In this document: positions 23,041-33,062 of the stretch, in pieces
Numbering within the stretch: the first letter of the stretch is position 1
Layout of the letters: every line of letters begins with the position of its first letter
Assembly (NCBI GenBank): GCA_950106755.1
Contig: OX467088.1
Coordinates: forward strand, 16,414,001-16,478,000
Reading direction: 5' to 3'
Source of the DNA: Climacium dendroides
Taxonomy: Eukaryota; Streptophyta; Bryopsida; Hypnales; Climaciaceae
Length of the DNA stretch: 64,000 bases
The notes under the pieces: generated by a model
The model's database searches: none
What the model was told of the DNA's origin: nothing
What the model saw: the letters and a program-made list of their open reading frames with translations, nothing else
Program-made: the position numbers and the translations under genes

Positions 23041-25311
23041 AAAGTAAAAGACTAATGGTCCAGCGAGTTAGCTTTAAAAGCTGTTCTGAGTAAGAACTAA
23101 GTCAAATAGACATAGTAATGTGGAAAGGACCATTATACAGCCGGAAGCGTAGAAGGAAACAGTTAAGACTAATAGACAGGCCGTAACCACAGATTGGTTA
23201 AGGGCCAAGAACTATAAGACTAATTGGTAGGAGCATTTCTCTCTTTCTCTCTCAGGCGTTTGCAGTGATTGCCGCCTTGTCTATTGTACTTGTGCATTCC
23301 TTCAATAATATAGTCTATTCGTCTTATTTTCTTTGTTGTCTAATTGTCGATTAGCCAGGGATTGGCTTCGGCATTTTGTTGTTTTTTTGGAGCAGTTGCC
23401 AATGATTGGCTTTGTCTCCTTGTTCTTTTGTTTCTTTTGAATCTTACTAATTGTAGTGAGCTGTTATCTTGTCAAATTGTCTTTGTGTTTGGGAGTGCAG
23501 TGAGTCATCAGTAAAGGCGACAAGTAGACAGTTAGCGAGTATCGAATTTGTCCAATTGTCTCTGAGGTTGTCTGTGAGAAGTGGTGAAATCAGAGAGGAA
23601 GTTGAAATTGTCAAGTCAGTGAGTGTAGTTGTTCTTGTTTATTCTGTTTAAGCGTGATGCAGTGTGTGTGTAATGTCAAGTAATCTTTGTTATTTTGATA
23701 CAGAGGGTATCTGCATGTGTATGTCAAATAAACGTTTAAGCCAGTGATTGGTAGTCAAGTTAGGAGAGCATGACAATTAGCCAGGGATTGGCGTTGTCCA
23801 TTATCTAAACAGTCTATTAGCCTTGCTACGAGAGCATTGATTAAAGTTTAATTGTTAAAGCTGTGAGAGTTTATTTGATGAAGGATGCTTATACTTGAGT
23901 CAATTAGCCAGTGGGTGCTGATTGTATATGAAACCAGTGATTGGTTATATATGTTCTAATTGTTGTCTACTTGTCTATGAAGGAGAGTAGTCGGGAGAGC
24001 CAGTGATTGGCGATATTAAAAATTAAAAATTAAATCAAATAGTCATGTCAAATGGTAAGCCTGGGTAAGGCTGAGTGTGTTAATTGTGAAGTCAATTAGA
24101 CAGTTTAAAAGAGAGCAGTAGAAGACGAATAGCCTTTGAAAGTTTATAATTAAAATTAAACAACTAGTGAGTGGTTGGTGAGATGTCAAATTGACAGTTT
24201 ATGTAGGCGGATGGAGCCTAAGTTATCAGCTGTGTATGAGCTGATTTTGTGAGGACAAATAGACAGTGAATCATGAGAGGAATTAGCCAGGGATTGGCGT
24301 ATGATTCTTTAAAATTGTCAAGTCTAGTAGTCTAGTGGATGTAACTGAGATTAAGTTTGAAAGGTACTGATTGTCTAATTGTCTGGTTCGTGATTACAGT
24401 GAACAATATCTCATCGTAGGTCTAGGCAGTTAGTGAAATAAAAGTCCAATTGTCTTTGAGAGAAGGTGTAATCGATGTCGTTGAAGTCCAATTGTCTTCA
24501 TTACTAAAAAGAAAATTAAGTTGGAGATTAGTGAGACAGTCATTGACAAATTGTTATATGTTTTAACTTGTGGTGATGTCGTTATCAACCTTGGACAAAT
24601 TGACTTATAGAGAAGGAGTATTATGTTGGTGAAATACAAGACAATTAATCTGTCCTTGTTTTTTTTTTATTGTTGGTTGTTGAGATGTCAAGTAGTCAAA
24701 TTGAGATATTAGCAAAGTTATAGAACATTTGTATAAGCTGTGAGTAGTTATGTGTCATTAGAGCAGGAAGACCAATTGACTGATAGGTTGATAGGAGCCT
24801 TTGTGCTTGACCATTTGACCTTACTGATGATAAGCAGTAGAAATGTATAGAAACATGGAAGATATAGAATTATTAGCAAGTTCTATTTAGTTGTGATATA
24901 AAGATATAAGCTGTTGAGCATGACAAATTGACTTGCTAAAGCGGATGGAGTTGGAACGGGAGAAAGCTACAAGATAAGTCTAATTGTCTGGAGTGAACTA
25001 CATATAAGCTTCCTTACCTTCGCATACTCCGCATACTGGGACCAATTGACAATTACAGACTTGTGATTTTGCATTTTGCATAAGTAGTAATTAGCGGTAG
25101 CTAAGTAGCTTACTGGACCAATTGACCAACTGCCAAATAATTTAACTAAGGAATAATTAAAGAAGATGGCATATCTATATATTATATGTGGCTATTTGAT
25201 TAGGTCGATAGAATGCATTACAGGGCATGAGACTATTTGATCCACCTCGACTATTTGACACACCCAGTCTATTTGACATTAGCACACTAGAATAAGACTG
25301 TACAGCATATC
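23041..25311. repeat. Motif-saturated non-coding region (GCCAGTGATTGGC and CAATTGTC arrays)
   Basis: At least eight copies or variants of GCCA(G/A)(G/T)GATTGGC occur in 945 bp, at 23354, 23398, 23740, 23780, 23906, 23933, 23999 and 24286. A second word, CAATTGTC/GACAATTG and the related CAATTGAC, is scattered through the whole interval to about 25300. The spacing is irregular, so this is not a simple tandem repeat. The frames are all short. The start (pyrimidine-rich 'tctctctttctctctc' near 23240, then 'caataata' near 23305) resembles the regulatory end of a retrotransposon LTR, but I found no matching partner LTR. Function unknown. Confidence 0.6.
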
Positions 25312-25335
25312 ATGGAGTCTGCATTCATTGGGTTT

Positions 25336-25461
25336 GAGTGTTTGAAAATACGTATTGTGATCTTAATGGGTCATACTTTGTGGTTGAATGGAGCCTTTGA
25401 GTGTTTGAAAATACGTATTGTGATCTTAATGGGTCATGCTTTGTGGTTGAATGGAGAAGTA
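25336..25461 (+). repeat. 63-bp tandem duplication
   Basis: Two units start 'gagtgtttgaaaatacgtat' at 25336 and 25399. They are nearly identical and remain open in one frame, giving a repeated peptide in a 75-codon frame that I do not regard as a gene. Confidence 0.9.
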
Positions 25462-25529
25462 ATTTATAAACTCTTGTGCAAAAATCTGTCTTTTGTTAAT
25501 CAATTTGATCATCAATGTAGAAGTAATGA

Positions 25530-28160
25530 TAATGCTTGACAATAAAGACACCATGGATGAAAAATCACCTCAAAATTGGTATGTCTTTTAGGAGGGAATC
25601 AAGATGACATGGAATAAATTAATAACTTTAGTTTAACATGTTTTCACATGTATTGATTTTGACTAATTTTGACTAATTTTTAAATAAATATATAATTATA
25701 TATTGATAATTTAATATATTAAAAAATATTTTTGATGACCACATTGTTTACAAAAAAATAATTCAATTATTCTTACTATATAGGCCTAGTACAACAATTG
25801 CTTCATTTCAACATTTAGGCTTGTAGACTAATTCTTTTACAATTAAAGCATTTTTGTAACAATTTAAAGGTATTTATTTATGTTAAGATGATGCAATGTT
25901 TTCATTTTGAACTAACTAGCTTGAGTCAAATCAAATCTTTAGAAATAATTTATATTACTAGTAGCATTGTAAAATATCATAATTTGGTTGAAAAAAATAT
26001 TTTATCTCAAGTTAATAGTTAAAATCATAACATATTTAAAAACTATGATTCCACTTCTCTATTTGCTATCAATGGTTGATAAAGTTTGAAGGTTTGAGAC
26101 TTGAAGTTTAATATTTTTTTAATGGTTTGTCATATAGAATTTGTAAAGAATCTTAAATAAAACTTAAAAGAATTAAAAGTAAATCTTCAAACTTAATATA
26201 AAGTATTTTTCTAGTTTTGAAAGTTTTCAAACTTTCAATAATTTGAGTGTCACAAAACTCTTTAACTTTCATTGAGTACTCTTGATCTAATTAGTGCCAA
26301 GTTTTCATGGTGTACGTGATTAATTAAGCCCCAAATGAAGATGAAAGGATAGACAAAATGGCTTTAAAATTGTAGTGGCTTCAATTATGACACTTTCATT
26401 GTGGCACCTTCAAATTATGACACTTTAATGATGTATAGTCACTCAAAGTTTAGAAATTTAGCTTGTAGTTGTAATGTCTCAAAATTATGTTATTTTTGTC
26501 TTGCAACCTCAAACAAAACCAATGTTTGTCAATATTGTCTCTAAAATGCAATGATTGGTACAAATTGTGTTTCTTGCTATCACAGACATTTAATGAAAAT
26601 TAGTCATAACAATATTAGGAGGAAAAATCATAATGACATTGATACGTGCTTTATATATTCCTCAAACTTTCACTTTAAAAAAGTGTAAGCTATATCATTG
26701 ACATATTTGATCTTCTATCATTTGAATATTGAATTTTAATGCAATTGTAATTAAGATGACCTTTGGTAACTATATTGACAAGTAAATGTAGCAATTGGTA
26801 AGCATGGTAAATGGACAAGTACATTTGTAGTTTCACCCAACCAAGATATGGACTCATTTGTTGTTGTAGGTATAAGACTCAAAAGGTTTTACCTACAAGG
26901 ATATAAAAGGTAATGCTAAAACTAATATATAGTTTGTTTGTTTTAAATTTCAATGGCTACCTTTGTCTGAATTAGCCAAGGATTTGGCCATAAAATTTAA
27001 TTGAAGCTATGACTAGATTATTTACCTAAATTAAATAAGGATTTGGCTATAAAATCAAATTGAAGCCATGCCTAGATTATTTTCCTAGCATTCATTGAAA
27101 CTTTATTGCAACTAAGTATAGAAAAAGAAAATGACAAAAACTACATAGGAAAGCATTAGCATCAACCCCAACAGATCAAAGCTACAATTAGGAAACAATA
27201 AGGTGGATGCAAATTCAAGAGACATTAAGTATATATATCCTTTGGTGTGACTTTTGGTTGATGTCAAACAATATGATAGAAGAGGTAATTATGTGTTCTA
27301 TTGCTCCTATAGGATTGACGGTGCCCATAATATATAGTGAGGAGTATTCAAGTGTACATTTTGATTGCAACTATTAAAACACTTGTTTTTCATTAGACTC
27401 TTATTTATATTATTTTTAGAATATCACATTTCTCATAGTGATCGATAATAAAAAAAATATTCTAAACACTTTCGAGAGGTAAATAACTTAATTATATAAA
27501 TAATATAAGTATACAAATAATATAATTACAAATTTAAGATGCTTCTTCTTCAAAATTCCTAAGAAATTTGGAAATTTTATAAATAAAATTAAATATTTTA
27601 TGACATGAATAATTCCAAAATAATCATGTCAAATTTTAATAAAAAATTTAGATTATTTTGTGAAATTTCCATATTAATTATTGTTGTTTTTTTTTGGAGA
27701 AAAATAAAAAAGTTCATATAAATATAAAATACAATTTTAAAATCTAAAATTGTATTATTAAAGGTACATTATAATATAGAATACTGTGGTATAAATAAAT
27801 TTATATATTATTTTATATTTTGAAATATGGTTTAACTTCAAACTTCAAAAGAATGCTTATTTTTTCAAAAATTATCAAACATAGTAGAAACCACACTTTG
27901 GAAGTTGCAATTTTTTAGATTTGCTCAAATGTAAGTGAAATAATTTGAATGTTGAAATGAAGTTTATAGCTTAGAAAGGTCAAAATATTGAAATATGAAG
28001 TGTAGGTGTACTTTTAAAAAAAACACTTATATATAATTATAAATAAATATAAATGCCTTAAAATTAAATTCAATGATGTGGATAAAGTATCAATAAAGTT
28101 GCACACTAATATTAGATGAAAACCATCCATTTTTTAATACCACACCTTCAAACCCTTAGG
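25530..28160 (-). repeat. Right arm of the long inverted duplication
   Basis: Reverse complement of 3060-6100 with the block correspondences listed for the left arm. It is shorter because it lacks the 5600-6050 insert and several small stretches. Together with the left arm it encloses about 19.4 kb containing the CACTA element. No genes are present. Confidence 0.8.
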
Positions 28161-28599
28161 CATAGTTCAATGCTTTTGCCAAATAATTACTTAAAGATGG
28201 TAGGTATCAATTTTTTTGGTCTATACAAAAAATATTTAATATTATTTCTTTTAAATGTTTTGTAATATAGTTTTACAAATAATTTTTGCCAATCCTTGCC
28301 ACTAGCTATATATACACAAGCTTCTTTGACCTTAGAAAGAAAATTTCTAATCCTCAATGTCCTTTCAAGGTTAATGAGTTATAAAGTGTAAAATGCATTT
28401 ATGATAATTGATTAAAAAATTGAATTGAATGATTTCAAGTTTTCAAAATATTATATACTATCAAACTTTTAAAATGTAATTTTAAAAATATTCAACATAT
28501 TTTGGCTTGTAGTTTTGTTTGAAAATATTAAAATATTCTTTACTACAATTACTTTAAATTGGAATAAAGTCAAGAGTCATCTTTTATTTTGTTTAGTGC

Positions 28600-31220
28600 A
28601 CATGTAATGAAAAGTTGTCCCTATTATTCTATTCAACACATGCCCAGATGCCATGAAACAAAGCCTTTGGCCTCCTTTACGCATCAAGCTTTCTATTTGT
28701 GCCAATTTTATAGTGTTTGGAGTTATAGTGTGAAGGTTGTGGATATTTTTAAATTAAAAATTGAATTAAGTCATCTTTTATTTTGGATAAACCATAACTT
28801 TTACATGGCATGTCCAAATGCCACAAAACAAAGTCATTGCACTCCACTGTCATAAGGCTTCCTATTCATACCAAAAATGCAACCAAAAATGACTGAGTTT
28901 AAAATTTTAATGAATTAAAAATCAAAAAATTATTTCTACTTTTATTTTGGTTGTAGCAATGGCACAGAGCGCATTAACCCCTAAAGGACCATTGTCCCTT
29001 TGGGGGACAAATTGGATTTCGGGCAGGTTGCTGAAATTTTGTCATGATTTTTTGAAACTTCTTTTAAAGATAGAAAAATTGATGAGCTTCATGGAATTTT
29101 TTTTTTCAGTTGATGCCTGGGAATGAAAGTTATGCCCAAATAGGCTCAAAATAGGGGAGAGGGGGCAGTAAAAAAAAATTCAAAAATTTGAATTAAATGT
29201 TTTTTTCCTCATAGATTATATTTTTGTCTATATGGTAAGCTTTGATTCCTTAATACTTAACAATTTTATTAAGCATGAAAATTAAGTTTAAAAAAAAAAA
29301 AAAATCCCTAGACTCTCAACTCAATTTCACACAATAAGGATTTAAAGCTCAAAACTCTATAATGCAAAAATTTTAAGTTAAAAAAGTTCAAATTCAAATA
29401 ATCCAGTCCTGCAAGATACTGAAGACATTGTTTTTTTCACTTTAAATGCAAATATCTTTTAATCTATGTGGTCAAAATTTCTGAAATTTTTTCCACACAT
29501 TTTCATACTAGTAAGGTATAAGATCCTATGGTTGGATGTGCAGAAAAAATAATTTCAAACTGTAGGATCTTATACCTTAGGACCTTATACCGTAGGACCT
29601 TATACTGTAGGATCCTACGGTTTGAAATGGCAATTTTGAATGTTTTTTGGCAGAAATAGGCCTTGGTGCTTTAGGGATTAATATAGTGTGAAAGTTAGGT
29701 TGTTTATTTTGTTTGATATGCTAACATCTAAGAATCCGTGAGGTGCTCGGTGGCATTCTAGGTATTGTTGGAAAGATCTTAACCCCTAAAGTTCCATTGA
29801 ACGTATGGGGGACAAAATGGATTTTGGACAAGCTCCTATGATCTCAACTTTTGCTAAATTTTTTTTGAAATTTTCCCATAAGATAGCAAAACTTATGAGC
29901 TTTTGAGGAATATAATTTTTATTTCAATTGGTGTCCAGGAGCAAAAGTTATGCTACATTCCCGGCTACATTAACCTCAAAACAAGGGAGATTGGGCAACA
30001 AAAAAATGCACAAAAAATTGAAATAAAAATTTTAATATTTTTTCATGTAGATTTCTTGTAGATTATATATTTTTTCTAAATGTGAAGCTTTAATTCATTC
30101 CATTTATATTAGTGATGTGAAAGTTATGGAGTTTCTTGTTTTGCAGGCAATCATAGCAACTTCTTGAAAGAATTTATTTTCTTTCGCTTCAAATGCTTAA
30201 ATCTTTTAATCTATACGGTTAAAATCATAAAAATTTTAACATGTAATCTGAGACAAGTGTAGAACAAGATCCTACATTTAGATTCTAAAAATATTTTTTA
30301 AATTTATTTTGTAAGTGAACATAGCAAAAGTAGTAGTTTTAAGTGTTTTTGACAAAGGAATGGCCTTGGGACTTTAAAGATTAACAAAGAGGGATGCATG
30401 AACTTTGTTTTGTGGTGTTTAGATCTACAATGTGAAAGTTATTGAATCTCAAAGTTTTTATAAATTTGGAAATTGATTAAAACTATCTATTTTTTGAAAA
30501 AATCATAATTTTCACATTGCATGTCTAAATGCCATGAAACAAAGCCCTTCCACTCCTTTGTGCATAAAGCTTTCTATTCATATCAAGAATGCAATCTCTC
30601 ACACTACAAACAAAGCTTTTGTATTCCTTCATGCATAAAAGATAGTAAATTTTAATTTTTTTATAAAATAAAGAATTAGAGTTTTATTTTTATTTTTATT
30701 TTTATTGTGGCAATAGTACAAGGTACACTAGTTTTCATTAAGATATGCTCCTTCAAAGTGCAATGCCCTATTTTTCTATGAATCAAAATAAAACTTCAAA
30801 CTTAAATGTCTATTAAGCTATAGGGTCAACTAATTTGAATTTTTATTCAAGAGCACACTCTCAATGTAAACTTCAAGATCCTATGGTTACAATCTATCCG
30901 ATTCCAAGAAGAAAATAAGAAACAAATTGCTCAAGTTTCTTGATAGTTTTGGCCCATTTTGAAAGTACCGCCCCTTGAATCATCCATACCTTAAGTTAGG
31001 CTATTTGTTTGTTTTGTTATTGCAGTGAGACCTCATGGACCATGCATCCCCCAATCGCATTCTTCTTACTGTCAGAAAGCCCTCGTCGAAGAGGGGTGCA
31101 CGGGCTTTATTTCATGGCATTTGGACATACATCATAAAAGTTATTAAATATAAAAGTATTTATGAATTAAAAATAAATAAAAAATTACTTTTTTTAATCA
31201 TGATTGTAGCAATGGCCAAG
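28600..31220. repeat. Composite repeat block (family R3 and R1 copies)
   Basis: A short module, 'cat(g)ccatgaaacaaagcc...ctcctt...cataaagctttctattcat', occurs at 28610-28720, 28795-28890 and 30490-30600, with a fragment inverted at 31110-31150. A second module beginning 'taacccctaaag' and 'gggggacaaa' occurs at 28975 and 29780, each leading into an R1 copy (28975-29690 and 29775-30400). The copies are diverged and non-coding. Confidence 0.65.
29552..29628. repeat. 15-bp tandem repeat inside a small inverted repeat
   Basis: Units of the form GGACCTTATACCGTA start at 29565, 29580, 29595 and 29610 (the last is degenerate). They are enclosed by the inverted pair ATTTCAAACTGTAGG (29552-29566) and CCTACGGTTTGAAAT (29614-29628), so the block can fold into a hairpin. 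Confidence 0.85.
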
Positions 31221-31224
31221 GCAC

Positions 31225-31433
31225 ACTACACAAAATAGGGGTATTAAAGAGACTAAAAAACTGAAGGGACTTATTGTAGAAAACTATAGATGTTTGAAAT
31301 ATGATGTACAACCCCCAAACACTTCAGTAACTGTAGATGTAACTATTGATGTACAAAAAATGTAGATATTTATATAGTGTATAATGTCAATTAATTAGTA
31401 TGGGTCCCCCTAAAAAAACCTATTTAGTGTAGT
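31225..31433. mobile_element. MITE-like element, about 209 bp
   Basis: The terminal sequences ACTACACAAAATAGG (31225-31239) and CCTATTTAGTGTAGT (31419-31433) are inverted copies with one mismatch. No clear target duplication is seen, so the class is undetermined. Confidence 0.5.
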
Positions 31434-31504
31434 TAAAGATATATTCCAATTTTGCACTTTTGCCAATTCACACAAACAAAGCATTTTGAGTTAAGTTACT
31501 TGTA

Positions 31505-32022
31505 GGACACTAAAAGCTTGCCCACGAAGTGAACCCAATAAGGTAATTTGGGATTCTTTAGGATAAAAGTAAAAACATGCCCCCTATTTTGAGTTGTGTC
31601 TAGGATATGTCTTAGACCTCCCTTGGTTGATTTGGGATCTTTGCATTAGAAGACATTTCAGGCCTCTATAGGGCCATTTCAGGCTTGTTCCCCCCGCAGC
31701 AAGGGAACGGTCAACTATCAGGGAAATTTAAAAAAAAAAAAATTTAGTTCTTAGAAGGCCAGAAAAAGTTGATTTAAAAAAAAAAAGTTCCAAAAATGAC
31801 ATTAGCCTGCTGTGTTGTCACTGCTGTAGTGCACTACGGGGAGTTCCCTGCCATGATAACTTGCGACCCTATAGAAGCCTGAAATGTCTTCTAATAGATT
31901 GCAAATAGGAATTCAAAATTTGAAAAAAAAAAAAATGGAAAAAAAAAAGTTCATGCGTTTTCCGCCGGGGTAAATCCAGCCTTGCTGGGCCTATTCAGTT
32001 CGTGGGCAGTATTTAACGTCCC
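31505..32022. mobile_element. Foldback element upstream of the phospholipase D gene
   Basis: The outer inverted repeats contain GCCCACGAAGTGAA (left) and TTCAGTTCGTGGGC (right), with similarity extending outward for about 28 bp. An inner inverted pair, ATTAGAAGACATTTCAGGCC (31645) and its near complement ending at 31895, runs about 29 bp each side. The nested symmetry suggests a foldback-type element or one MITE inserted in another. It ends about 70 bp upstream of the TATA box of the next gene, so it could influence that promoter. Confidence 0.7.
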
Positions 32023-32094
32023 CTATTCAAGTTACTCCAGTTATTTGCTCCAAATTGGGGGGCCCCGAACCTTTACGTTGCTTTATCGTTTCCT

Positions 32095-32100
32095 TATATA
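32095..32100 (+). promoter_or_regulatory. Probable TATA box of the phospholipase D gene
   Basis: TATATA sits in the context CCTTATATAGCC, at the point where base composition shifts from AT-rich repeats to gene-like sequence. Transcription would start roughly 30 bases downstream, giving a leader of about 0.9 kb, possibly shortened by a leader intron. Inferred from sequence only. Confidence 0.5.
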
Positions 32101-32388
32101 GCCAGAACGCTGACATTGTCAGAGCCCAGTTCATAACCTACTAGTCACTTACTATCTGTGATGCCAAAGGTACTGCCTGCCCTGTCTTGTAGTAAGTTAT
32201 TAACAGCACCACCGTAGTGTAAAGTCACTAAACTTGTACGTCCTGGTACACCGAAGTAACTCTCCCCAAGCCCTTAAAGGACAGCTGAAAATGCAGCACG
32301 TACCTACCAAGCACTTCCCGCTTCCCAAGGCACCAACCACCCAGTAGGAAATTCGTAACTCACTGGGGTCTGCCTGCTGCTATCTCGA

Positions 32389-32589
32389 ATGAAGCTCCGT
32401 CCCCAGCCTAAAAAGCTTTCTGTCAGTAGTACAGTAAGCTTAAGAACACCAGAACAGCCAGGCAGCCAGGCTCCTCCATCACCGACCCCACATGAAACCA
32501 TCATCATCAATCTCTCGCTCGTTTCGGACACGAATCGAGCCTCGAAATCCAGTCTGAAATCCTTGGAATCGTCGTCGAGAGATTTTTGA
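32389..32589 (+). other. Upstream ORF in the putative leader of the phospholipase D gene
   Basis: An open frame of 66 codons, Ser/Pro/Lys-rich at its start, lies between the TATA box and the main start at 33063. Such uORFs can reduce translation of the main frame. The leader also contains CT-rich microsatellite (32656-32680), a polypyrimidine tract near 32830-32865 and an AG|GTAAGT donor consensus at 33022-33028, so it may be spliced out in some transcripts. Confidence 0.35.
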
Positions 32590-33062
32590 GGTCTGGTGAG
32601 AGGATGGGTTGAAGAGATAGCTCCCTATTGTAGAGGTTTCATCAGCTTCTGGATCTCTCTCTCTCTCGCTCGCTCTTTCTGAAAGTTGTAAGTGCCAGCG
32701 GCGTGAAACTTGTTTTGGTTGGGAACTTGGGATACGTCTCTCTCTTTAAAATAATGGTTTGATCTTCTTTTTGCTACTGGTTGAATGTGAATCTACTTTT
32801 GGAAAAGCTTGGGAGTTGATAGATCTGAGTCTTTTTTTTTTTTCTTTTTTTTTTTTTGCCCCCCCTTGTCAAGGTGTTGTAATAACCCCGCTCTTTCCAG
32901 TTTTTCGTTGCATTGTTGCTGGTCCTCACAGTCCTCATGTATGGTGCTCTAGCTGCTGCAGCTGAAGAGATTCTTGGCGGCAGATTGTTTTTGGGAGGAA
33001 TTTTGCTAGGAAGAGATTAGAGGTAAGTCTGGAGTAGAAAGAGTGGCTTAGGAAACGTAAGG

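Noticed and set aside
23041..25311. LTR retrotransposon
   Set aside because: The start of the region resembles an LTR, but I found no paired LTR, no clear primer-binding site and no gag-pol frame in the window.
32304..32531. Minus-strand 75-codon frame opposite the phospholipase D leader
   Set aside because: It is the shadow of GC-richer leader sequence on the other strand, with no domain or splice context.
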